A stretch of DNA of 64,000 nucleotides from Perca fluviatilis (lineage: Eukaryota; Chordata; Actinopteri; Perciformes; Percidae), in the NCBI RefSeq assembly GCF_010015445.1, contig NC_053127.1, positions 26,942,215-27,006,214 on the forward strand, given 5' to 3'. Under the pieces are notes generated by a model. The model worked only from the letters and a program-made list of their open reading frames with translations, was not told where the DNA came from and did not search any database. The position numbers were made by a program, and so were the translations under genes. This document shows positions 1-23,700 of the stretch, piece by piece. How positions within the stretch are numbered: position 1 is the stretch's first letter; every line of letters begins with the position of its first letter.

Positions 1-2206
1 AGACAAAACACACAACCATTTATTTAAAAGTCATATTTATTTTTGCACCAACCGAAAAAATCTTGGTGCAAAAGATAAATTCCCAGTTACGACATCAGTG
101 ACAGTGCATTTCATTAAAATTGTAATGCTCAAAAAAAGAAAGAGAAAAGGAAACATCATTTACTACAACAAAAGAATATCAACACCAATAAAAGCACAGT
201 TTCTTATGTCAAAATGTCAATGTTCAAACACAAACAACCACTTAGCTTTTAAACAGACAAAGGCGAAAAACAACAAGGAAATAATACAGTAACTTGCAAT
301 AATGCTTCTTCTGGTAAAAAAAATAAAATAAAAATCAGTACAACCACCCTCCCAGCGTCATTTATGCTCTTACACAGCCACACACGCATACACATTACAC
401 ATTCAATGCTGGTACACAAGAGCCAATTTAATTTTCAATCCCATTACCACAGCATTAAATTCAAAATCAATTACATGTAATAAATATGAAAGCACCTTTA
501 AAGCTGAAATGTGTATAATTGATCAACTGACTGTGCAACATGTTCAAAAAAATTAAAAAATACATCAGGAAATGAATATACCATCAAAACAGTTTTTAAA
601 TTTTAAATCATTACATACATAATTATTTTGCTCTAAAATCAAGGATGAGTATATACAGAACTTGCAGGATGGTCTCATTAGAACCATATTAAAGTTATGA
701 TTAAGTGTTTCATTCTGTAACAATATTTGAATTTTCAAGCCATACGTTTTAAAACCTCATGTGTAAAAAAAAGACATTTGGGTGACCCTTACAGCCCAGG
801 TGACAACAAGCTGAGGGACAACAATATTTCATGGTATCAAATCATTGTATTTGTGATAGTCACATATGGCGCTGGTCTGATAGGGTAACAAAAAACATAA
901 TAATACCCTTTTAAAATTCACAAGCCCAAGGCAATGTACAAGCGAAATCCCCATAATGGATTTTGCTCTACGTGCGAACACTCAAACTGCACATGATAGC
1001 ATTAAAACATTCTCTGAGGCATTTCCTTAGTACGCCTGTGATACCAAAATATAGAAAAGGTTCTTACAGTTCATCACAACAGATTAGCATGCTATGTTCA
1101 GAGCGGCACAATAATGAGAGTAATTTACAGCAAATATGAGGAAAAAAAACGCACTCTGTTTCATGACTGCTTCTGTGTCTTCATCTGTTTTTATAGGTGC
1201 TACTGTTGGACACTTGGTTAGTACTGCGAGATACTTCAAGTCAAACTGATTGCCAAAATACTTTATCAGAGCCATCAATCAAGACATGCCCCCCACGTTG
1301 TGTTCAATGGGATCTGTAGAGTTGGTAGTGTATTGGAGTTGTGACTGCTTTACAATGTCAGTGCCCTTAGGACTGACACAAAGTTAAAACTGCATCCAAT
1401 AGAGAAGATCCAACTACAGCATCCTCTGCAATCTCAAAGGTTATACATGTCATAAGCATTTCCCTCGGTGCTCAGTCCTTCCAGCAGTTTGCCTATTTAT
1501 TTTTTTTAACCATTTGATCATTTACATTCTCTGCAAATAGTCCAAAAGCAAAAAAATGAAGTTTCCATAAAACTGCTATCTTTACAGAGCAGAGTGCCTA
1601 CATGTGGCACAGCCCTTGAGACAAAATGTTTGCCGATTTTTGCTAATCATTATACGTGTGGCAGTATAAGTAGAGACAATCAAAGGATTAGGCCTGTGAA
1701 TTGCTGGAAAGACCTTTCATTCGCTATGTGCAAATGTGTGTGTATTCACAACGGCTCAATTGATATACTCACTGTGTTGCTGTATATGGCTTCTGCTCAT
1801 TTATGGCTCCTTTTTCCCTTTATCCCTATATAGCCAGGCACTGTTTCTTACCCACAGTGAAAATAAGTAAATGTCTCATTTGTAACTTTTAGTGTGCGAT
1901 ATCACCATGCTATGGTAAAGCGAATACTCACTGATAATATTTTTCTCAAGGCCACATATTTCTGCACATCTTAAAAATGCCAAACTAGACTTCTACCATC
2001 TTCTCTTCCATCCACTCAAGGAAAATAGAGTTTGGTCTGGGGAGAATATAGCATGATGAACAAAGTTGCTTTGCTGTTAAAACATGGAATACAATTCTGT
2101 ATTAAACTCACTAAAACTAAACCAGTATTTGGTAATTGTCAGTATTTTGTTTAGTTTGGGCCTGGGTGACCCTATCACCACCTTAGCGGACATTGGCTGC
2201 TTCATT
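1..2206 (-). other. Probable 3' UTR of rps6ka4
   Basis: About 2.2 kb follow the rps6ka4 stop codon on the minus strand with no open frame of interest. The stretch is AT-rich, and minus-strand AATAAA signals lie at 19-24 and 36-41 (read as TTTATT on the plus strand), so the transcript may end at or just beyond the window edge. The UTR assignment is inferred from position and the signals; no transcript evidence is available. Confidence 0.6.
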
Positions 2207-13972
<11,766 letters not shown>

Positions 13973-14960
13973 AACTTGAATTAAAGTGGACTATAGACTT
14001 ATACAGACTGTTTAAGATGAAGCAAGTAGCCAAATGTTTAGGTATAACGTTACAAGACTTTAACGTTAAACTACACGTTCAGCAGTTATAAACATCTAGC
14101 TGTAACGTTAGCTGCATTATGAAGAATACAAGGATTACCGAAATGACCGGACAGCTGTGTTTTCTAGACAATACTGCTGCCCTAACGTTAATCCCCATGC
14201 GTTTGACATTCTGGCGTTTCGCATTATTTATAACATGCGATTGGCCGAAAGTAATCACAAAACACAGATTTGCAACGTTAGCTATTCACTTTACAGCTGC
14301 TGTTCGCTTTATTTTTCACTATTAGCTACGTGAAAGATAATTAGTATTGAATCTGATTTTAAGCAATTGTGTTCATAAAAGTTACAGTGAAGTTTAAATA
14401 GCTAACGTTAGCATTAGCGGCTTAACAGTTGTAACTTAAACATTCATAATTAACGTTAGCTGACGTTATTTAGTAATAACGTTAACGCAAGTTTTGCATC
14501 AACGACTGATCAAAATAACGCGTAATTAGTTAGCTAGTGTGTTAACACCTACGACGCTACTAAGTTAGCACAGCTAATTGATACAATAACAAGATAGCTA
14601 TGTTACCTGGCTGGGTGGAATGGTAACGTTAGTAGTAAATTGGCAAACTAGCACCTAGCTAACGAATTGCTGCTATTGCCCGTCAAAGTTTGAACGTTGG
14701 CTAACGCTAATGTATAGTTACGTTAGCTTTGTTAACTGGCTTCTTCAGCCATGTTGGAAATGCCAGTTTGGGTAGGTTCTTATCTTCCTTTGCCTCCACT
14801 AACGTTAGAGCCACGGTAACAATTCGCCCATTGTAAAAAATATTTGCACTTCACTTAATATTTATTGTCAGCGGATAGCTAGCTAGCTAAGTGCTATATT
14901 CCAGGATGCTTTCGACACAACCTGGGCGACGGTCAGTCACGTGATGACGTGAACCCTCAG
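13973..14960 (-). promoter_or_regulatory. 5' flank and probable promoter region of rps6ka4
   Basis: No coding potential. It holds roughly ten copies of an AACGTT(A/T)-type word, often extended to AACGTTAGC (for example 14104-14112, 14404-14412, 14452-14460). Near the far end are a palindromic E-box TCACGTGA (14937-14944) and an overlapping-style CRE variant TGACGTGA (14945-14952). The TSS is not visible; the E-box/CRE pair and local CpGs suggest it is near 14.9 kb, which would make the 5' UTR long or spliced. Confidence 0.5.
14937..14952. promoter_or_regulatory. E-box followed directly by CRE-like site
   Basis: TCACGTGA (bHLH-ZIP type palindrome) is immediately followed by TGACGTGA (one-base variant of a CREB/ATF half-palindrome). 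They sit about 1 kb upstream of the rps6ka4 start codon. The match is seen directly; function is inferred. Confidence 0.5.
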
Positions 14961-17761
14961 TGTGGGAGGAGCGATGCTGCAGGACAACGGGTTAGATGAG
15001 AACAGGATTAACTAGAACCTTTCAAACACGGTAGCTAGTTAGCTACATTTTTCAATCCGTATGATAAACTGGAGATACATTGTGCATATTTCTCACCATA
15101 TACAACCAAATAATTTAACATGAACGTTCAAATGGCTGAAAAACCATGGGTCTGGGCAATAACGATACATGGTCTAGGGTGGCTCATAAGGTTTTTGTGG
15201 GGTCCCTGAGTCCCCAGCACCTTTTAACTAGATTACAGTTGACATGCGAACCGTATGTGCCGGTGTATGTACACTTATCACGGTTTTTCAAGCACTAACA
15301 AAATGTTTCATTTACGTTAACCTTTGTGACACAAGGAATTCATTCAACTTGTATATGCCCAAACTGTGGAAAGTTATATTTGCCAATATATACAACATAT
15401 TAACAGTACTGTATGTTGAAGATGCCATTTTACGCTTTAAGTGTATAAATGATGACAAGCATAATTGTTTGTATGAAGAATCTCTTATTGTACTTTTTAT
15501 TTGTGTGCACTGCTAGGTTTAAAATCACACTAAGGCCGTACTATAGATTGTAGGTCTACTACTGCATTGAGTCACTGTCAACACTGTTGGTCTTATTATA
15601 CGACAAAAAAGCCACCACTGACCTTTAAAATACATTCAGATACTGTATAATTCACTTTACACGTGATTTCCACTGGTTCATTACTGTTCTCTGGACAATT
15701 TATTTTGCATCATGAGAGTTCCATGTTTGTTTTGCGTGTCGTTTATGATTAAAATGGACTTTGATGTTGAAATTCTCACACCTGCATTTCTGCTGTGTTG
15801 TTTGCCATAAGTTATATAAAAAAAAAAAAAAGTATCCAGATAGAGCAATTCTGCTCTGTTAATGTGAAAACAAAAAGGTGTCACAGTTCATTTCAAACAT
15901 ATTTGAGTCCCTCTTGGAAACCATAGCAGAGATACTATGACGATGTGTTGACTTTGAGGTATCTGAAGTGTCTTAGCAATATAAACACATACCAGTATTT
16001 CCTCTCTGAAAACAGAAGCTGAGCAGTCTGCTGCTATGCGAGGTTGGCACGGTTTACCTAAATAAAAAAACTTCTTCGCTGGGCAAAACACACTTTAGGA
16101 AGTAGTGACAGGTAGCACTGCGACACTCTAAGACAAGTCAACAAACATTAAAGATGCATCCTGAAGTGAGATAATTGTGACCCCCATTACTCAACCAATA
16201 GTTGCTAGTTTAGAAAGGTAAATCCACCATTTAACTATCACAGTATTCCCATCCTTTTTAAAATATTTAAGGCAAGCAAGTTGTCACATTTTGACCAGCA
16301 GCCTTCTACTTTCAGGTCTGGGAAACCAATTTTTGAAGCCAGACAAAAGTATCTACTTTGACTTTGAATTATCGACGCACCTCATGTTGACTGCACAAAG
16401 TTAAACTTCATCGTCAAATCACGTGGACTGTTTTGCTACTAGGTAAACTCATCATGCTCTTTCTCACAGAGAAGTGAATTTCTTACAGTATTTTTTTGTC
16501 TTGCTAATACTTCAACTGGCAACAAGTCTTGCCTTCAAATCTTAAATTTGAATTGTGTCTGTAGCTTTAAATGCTATTGGGGGTAAGGTGGAGGGTGCCA
16601 ACTGCCATGCTTTGCCAGTTTTCAAGCCATGATGTCTGCCTTTCTCATGGGTGGGCCAAATTCTCTGGGCGGGCAAAGCAGAGAAGGGGGAGGTAACCTT
16701 GCTCCTTATGACATCATATAGGGAAGATTCCAGATCAGCCCATCTGAGCTTTCATTTTCTCAAAGGCAGAGCAGGATACCCAGAGTTCGGTTTACACCTA
16801 TTTCCATTTCTAGCCACTGAGGGACCATAGGCAGGCTAGGGGAACTCGGCACTTCTCCAAAAAAAAACTCATAAAAGTGAAATTTTCATGCCATGGGACC
16901 TTCAACTGTTAATGACCAATCTTAAATCACTTTTCATGGCAAAATACCTCTAGACTCTTAATGGAATAGAGTAGTGTTTTTCAAGTCTGTTACAAGTTGT
17001 CTAGATAAATACTCTAGCCACCACGATCAAGGTAACGCTCAACGCTTTCCTATGATACTAGCTGCACACAAAACCATCCATTAAACCAAAGAAAGCCAAG
17101 CTTAAAAAAGTTCATGTACAAAAATAATACCTAACATGTTTACAAGATTCAGGACCTGCATGAGTGGCCAGTAGATAGGATAGATTCAGCTTTCCACTTG
17201 AGGTGTGGGAGATGACCAAGTGATGTAAACAAACTTGACATCTCAGCAAGCACCATGTTTAGTCAAGCCTAAAAGAGGACAATAAGAGAGTTAAGAACCA
17301 TGACCAATGTTGACAATTTCAATTTGTGATCTATATTATATTCTTTATTTTGAGTTTACAAATGCTTCTATTTTTTTGTTTTATTTCCTTAAAACATAAA
17401 CCAATAGGAATATGTGATCTGCTTTAGGGTGGATTTCCCCTTTAAACACTGCACATACTTGTGCACTGAATTGTGCTGTTTATTATAAGATGTATTTGAG
17501 CATCTTTACACATGAATCCAGTTTTTTTTTTTTTTTTTATGTTTTCTGGTGTCCTAAACTTTTCCAGATGACATACAAGATGCTTTCTTAAATTCAATGA
17601 AAAAGTTCTGAAACTGATTTTTTTTAAAAACATAACACACACAAGTCTCAGGGAGACTAAAGACAACATCATTTCGAAATTGAAGGCAAGAAAGGAGGAT
17701 GTAATATTTTGGAGGGATTTGCACGCTGTTCCACTGTTGTCTTTGAGTCTCTTGGTTCTCA
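14961..17761. other. Intergenic spacer and probable stip1 3' UTR
   Basis: Between the stip1 stop and the rps6ka4 promoter I see no supportable gene. The part next to stip1 is expected to be its 3' UTR (a minus-strand AATAAA lies near 17475-17482 and another near 17344), but its end cannot be fixed. A truncated copy of the TTAA-flanked repeat family lies at 16570-16905. The remainder is AT-rich unique-looking sequence. Confidence 0.5.
16570..16905. repeat. Truncated copy of the TTAA-flanked element family
   Basis: Closely matches 18395-18738 in the same orientation, sharing the GGGCGGGCAAAGCAGAGAA block and the end CATGCCATGGGACCTT. It lacks the first roughly 220 bp, and its right flank reads TTCAAC instead of TTTAA, so the target site is decayed or lost. 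Confidence 0.8.
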
Positions 17762-20700
17762 TCAACGAATGGCTATCAGTCCGATATCAATGAGTTTCTG
17801 AATCTTCTGAGCAATGACTGGATTCTTTAAGTGGCTGAGGATCAAACAGAAAAAAAGTAAAAATGTTAAATTCATCATGCCATGAGACAGAAAGTGACAC
17901 AAAAAAGGTTGGTAAACTTACTCGCTAAGCGCCTGAGGGTCTTTCTGCATTTGCTCAAGGATCATGCGCATTGCTGGGTCACTCATAATCTGCTGCACCT
18001 CGGGATCGCACATGGCCCTTTTCTTCACTTCCTCAGGACTGTCATTCCTCGTGGTCTGATTGATCATGCAGCGCTGTAAGCCTTCTGTGGCTTCCTGAAT
18101 GTGGAGAGGGCAAATTATGAAGGAAAAAAAAAAAAGCCAATTGATCATTGTCCAGCAAGTATGAATAACACTTAAAGTTCCCATGACATGGTGCTCTTTG
18201 GATGCTTTTATATAGACCTTAGTGGTCCCATAATACTGTATCGGAAGTCTCTTTTATATAGACATTAGTGGTCCCATAATACTGTATCTGAAGTCTCTTT
18301 CCCAAAATTCAGCCTTGGTGCAGAATTACAGCCACTAGAGCCAGTCCCACAATGAGCTTTCCTTAGTATGTGCCATTTCTGTGTCTGTAGCTATTGACGA
18401 GGAGAGAGGGAGGGGCAAGGTGGAGTGTGGGGGTGTGGCCTTGACCAATTGCCACTTTGCTCATTTGAAAGCCATGATGCCTCTTTCTCACGGGTGGGCC
18501 AAATTCTCTGGGCGGGCAAAGCAGAGAAAGAGGAGGTAACCTTGCTCCTTAAGGAGCAAGATTTCAGATCAGCCCATCTGAGCTTTCATTTTCTCAAAGG
18601 CAGAGCAGGATACCCAGGGCTCGGTTTATACCCATCACCATTTCTAGCCACTGGGGGACCATAGGCAGGCTGGGGGAACGCATATCAATGTTAAAAAAAA
18701 AAAAACTCATAAAGTGACATTTTCATGCCATGGGACCTTTAAAGTGCTCATATTATGCTCATTTTCAGGTTCATAATTGTATTTAGAGGTTGTACCAGAA
18801 TAGGTTGATGTGGTTTAATTTTCAGAAAACACCATATATTTGTTGTACTGCAAATTGCTGCAGCTCCTCTTTTCACCCTGTGTGTTGAGCTCTCTGTATT
18901 AGCTACAGAGTGAGGCATCTCACTTCTGTACCATCTTTGTTGGGAGACGCACATGCGCAGTAAGTACTGCTAGCTAGTCAGTTGCAGAGTATGAGCAGAG
19001 CCTGTCTATGGAGAGCCTGTTCACTCCCCATCTCAATCCCTATTAGCCCCATTGTACCAACCAGGAATTTTCCAGAGAGTGGAAGTTCTCCCCTTATTAG
19101 ACATTCTCTGGTATGAGGGAGTGCTAGACATGCTAGCAGCTAGGCGAGCATTATAAAGTGTGTTACAAAGTGGCACGCGTTTGTCTCTGAAGTAAAGGCT
19201 GGACTACAATAGAGCGGTTTGGAGCAATTTGTGAACACTGTTTTCTCTGGAAGATGATAAGTGCCTTTGGGGTGGACTTTGGGCTTTTTCACTTTGTAAA
19301 CCTATAACGTGCACAAAAACATATTTAACACAATAAATGAAAGGGGAAAAGCCAAAAAGCATAATATAAGACACCATCAGAGTATTTCAAAATGTCTTAC
19401 TTTTTGATCTGGTTTACAGATTTTGGTGCTCAGATTTTTTTTTGATGGTCACCTAACCCTTACCAACACTATCGATACTTCAACATAACTACCAAGTTAC
19501 CCGTTTTCAGAAAAGTGACCTTTGCATTATTTGAATCACAAAATGGGATTCAGGTGATTACCTATTATTTAGATCAGTAACTAGATTAAGTACTAAACCT
19601 GCAACAGTTGAGCCTTACTGGAAAATGTAATATCATGTAAATACCCTAGTAAATTTCCATACTTCTCCAAAATATTGTCACATATGTAGTGTTCAAGGCC
19701 TTGAAAATTCTGATATGATTTTCTGAGCTGTGTAGTAACAATTAAAATACCTTTGAGGAAGAGTCAAGCTCCAGAGCCTTCTGATACACATCCATAGCTT
19801 TTGAATAGTCTTTCATTGCCTCCAAGGCAGCTGCTTTACGCGTGTAGCCTTTTACTGTGGACAGATGTGTTTCATTTAGGTGTTAAACCAACTACAATTG
19901 AACTTAACAGTTAACAGCATAAAATACAACTTTTTCAAACTAAATTTGAATTAAATGGTAAATACAAAGCTTTCTACTTACTGAAGGTGGGCTCAAGTTG
20001 GATGCACAATTCACAATCCTGACAAAAGAAAAAAAAAAAAAAAAAGATTATTAAGGTCATTTGTTTTTGTCAGGTTAGAATTTCATTAACTGAGTCACTG
20101 AGTTGCGTGGTAAGGATGGCTGTACCTTCACGGCAAGTGGAAACTCCAACAGCTTTGTGTAGCAGGCCGCTCTGTTACTGAAGAGTTTGGCATCCTTGGG
20201 GTTTCTCTTAATGGCCTCGGAGTAGTGTTTCATGGCTAAGGGGTAGTCTCCTGTGGGAAATAAAAGACGAGTTCATCTTTATACAAGTTCTTAAAATAAG
20301 AATGAAATGACAATGATCAACCAACGTGCACGACAACTATTACACAGACCTTTCTGGAAGGCGTCGTTGCCCTTGTTCTTCTCTTCCAGGGCTAAGTCAG
20401 GGTTGATGTAGGCTAGTTTCTCCTGCTCCTTCAATATCTTCTCTGCCTGCCGAACCAATTACAGTATCATTGTATAAGTCAAGTGTCCACTTATGTTTTC
20501 ATTCCCTGTCCACATGCAGGTCTAGCACAACTTTTTTTTTTAAACCACCTAAAATGTAAAGTCTGAATAATTGAATAATGTCGCCATTCAGCTACATTCA
20601 GTTGAAAAATCAAGGAAACCCGCTTGCACTGCACCTGTTGACACTTCTTCAAGACGTCGGGAGTACGATGCTCCGTCAAACTCTTGTTGAAATACTGAAC

Positions 20701-23700
20701 TGCTTCTTTGTATTTTTCCTGCTTGAAGTAGGAGTTTCCAATCCTAGCCAAGGCCCTATACAAAGAGAAGGAGGAGACAACAGATGATAAGAGCCACAAA
20801 CTCAGAATGGGGGAGGTCTTAACTTAAGAAAAGAATAGTTCAGTAATAAATTCTTAACAAATACCAACAACCCCAGTCACACAACCACGTTTATGCTCTT
20901 GAAAAAAAATTCAAGTTCAATAGACCGATAATTTTGTAATTTGTAAAATAAAAAATTAAATTTGTAAATCTATAAGATCCACAAAATACCAGTCCTGTAC
21001 TCAAGGTTGAGGGGCAGTGTGGGTAGATTCACTCAAGTAAAGACAAAAATAAATAAATAAATAAATACTATAGAACTCACTTTGCTATTTGTCTGTAGTC
21101 TTCCCGGTTTTCTCGGCCAACATCAATGGCCTTCTCACACAGCTCTCGGCACTTCTCCATATTTCCCTTTTCAAAGTACACAGCTGAAGTGATAAGAAAA
21201 ATGAGTACACATTTAACATTCAAAGTCAAGATTTTAAGTTAATAATCATGTCAGTTTTAAATACTGGTTAAACTGAACTGAACTGGTAGTAACACTGTTG
21301 GGTCAATATTTTAGTGCATTCTGAGTAGGGGTGCAACGGATCCCAAAACTCACGGTTTGGATCACAGTTTTGAGTCACGGATCGGATCAGCACAAAAAAA
21401 GAGGGGAATTTAAAATGATTTATTAAAAATGTAATAATAAATTTTAACAATAATAACTTCACTAGTAAATTGCTGTTTAATGACAAAAAACAATAAGAAA
21501 AGGATATTTTACAATAACTTTGATTGCACCACAAGGTTTACAGCGGCAGACTGTTGTATGTCCCGGTGTTGGAATTCTCTACAGTGAAATACAGACACTT
21601 TTACACCATTTAGCGGTCAGCTTTTTAACCGTGTTTAACCCAGCTACTAGCTAACGGTAAGCTAACATCGTTACCAGCTGCCAAGTGTAACGTTAGTGTT
21701 AACTAGCGTGAGATGCAGCGATGCTTCTGCTGCCTCCAATGTTGGTTTCGGAGCATCAGAGGGCAGCGCAGACATTTAAGTGGCACCGAAATCCATACAA
21801 AACATGGATCAACTGTGGCGCAACTAATTCTGAGCGATTGGAGCACCTTGGCAGACGAATGTTTACCATTCCAGCTGTGGGACCTTTGTTGCATGTCATA
21901 CCTGTACAGTACTTTGTTCAACTTTGGTTGTTTTAAATGTGCTATATAAATAAACTTGACTATACCTCCCTCCCCCCAATGATGCAACAACATGTTTTGT
22001 TGGCAATCACGAGTTTCCTCAAATCTGAGGATTTAGTTGTGGTGCTTAGCCCAGTGGCAGAAACTCCAAATAATCACAAAGTCTGATTGTGGAGGAGAAT
22101 TGATTGTGGTGGACAACTCAGAATAATTCTATATATGAACTTTATGGGTCAAACGGTGCAAATGTGTGAGGCTGTCATCGCTTTTCCAACATGTGAGACT
22201 ATGTACCTGCTTGATTAGATATATAGGTCATGTTGGTGGGGTCATGTTTGATTGCTTCTTCATAATGTTTCAGCGCCACATCAAAGTCCTTATTCTTATA
22301 TGCAGTATTCCCAAGTTCTTTTTCCTTCAAGGCCTGCAAAAAAATAAAAATAAAAAAAGGAAATTGGAGGATAAAAAAACAAAACAACTAAGAATAAGGA
22401 TTCATCAGAAGAGGCAAAATGGCTAAAACTCATTTAAAGTAAAAAAGTATGATGAATCAGTTAATCAAACTTTACGTTTCTCTTGTTTTCGGGAAGGTCT
22501 TCCTCTTTGGGAGGAGGTGGCTGAGTCTCTTTGGGTTTGGGGGGAGGAGGGGGAGTAGGGTTCTCCTCTTCTTCCATCTCAGAGAGGTTCAGTCCCAGCA
22601 GCACAGAGAGAGTGGTCATCACTCTGGGATCCTGCAGTTTCCTGCAAAACAGTTAGGCAAACAAACAAATGCATTTCTAATACCACAGTATTCAGGGCTA
22701 ATGCACATTTTCCAAATTAATTTGAGATTTTTGATTCTGATCCATCCCTTCTCAATATTATACATGCTAATGGTTACTGAGGCACAACACAGAGGAGGAT
22801 CCTTTACAATATCAAAAGAATATGGAACAGTGGGCCTACAAATACTATGTAAGAGTGTTTGTGCAATTCTACCCAACGAAACAAAAAGATAGTTATTTTT
22901 TTTTTCTCAGTCGTTGTCGTTAAAGCTGACACATTTTTGAAAATGCACATACGTGCCAAGCTCCGATGGTTTGTTCCTGAGCTGCTCCAGGAGTTCTCTG
23001 TAGCTGGGATCTGACAGTAGCGCACTGGTCCGAGAATCACTCTCCAGCTTCTGATACAAGTTGGGCTGGGCGAAGGGGTTCATCATTGATTTCTCTGGTG
23101 AAGCAAACAATTATGTTTATTAGTAAAAACAATATGGCCAGTCCATCTTGCACTGGTCTAGGATTAAATTCAACAGAGCTTTCTCTCCTCTGTAACCCCT
23201 TATACTTATCCACTGAATGAATCACACTCAAAACCTAAGTGGAATGCCTACTCTCCTTTTGAAAACTTGAGCACTCCCAATGTGATTTTACTGCAGTGAT
23301 CCTGTCAGCAGCTATCGCTAAATCCTGTACCCACGTAGAAGGGAAAAGTGACTCACACAATTTCCACATTGTAATGTAGAATAAAAGACATCACAAAATC
23401 AACTGTTCCTACCTGCAAGCCGGGCCTCAATGTTCTGTAAACCCTCCTTTAGCTGCTGATTACTTGGCTCTTGCCGGAGTCCCTCATGGTAAGTTGTTTT
23501 AGCATCCTCCAATCGGCCAAGAAATTCCAATGCTGCAGCTTTGCGGGAGTAGCCCTGGTTGATCAAAATTGAAAGAATATAGATTGCCTTCTCAATTTGT
23601 ATTCTTACACGTCATACATACAGTATAATGGCAAAATAAATGACACCTCACCTTGCCCCAGTCAGGCTTGATCTTGATGGTCTGACAGGCATCCTGGAGA

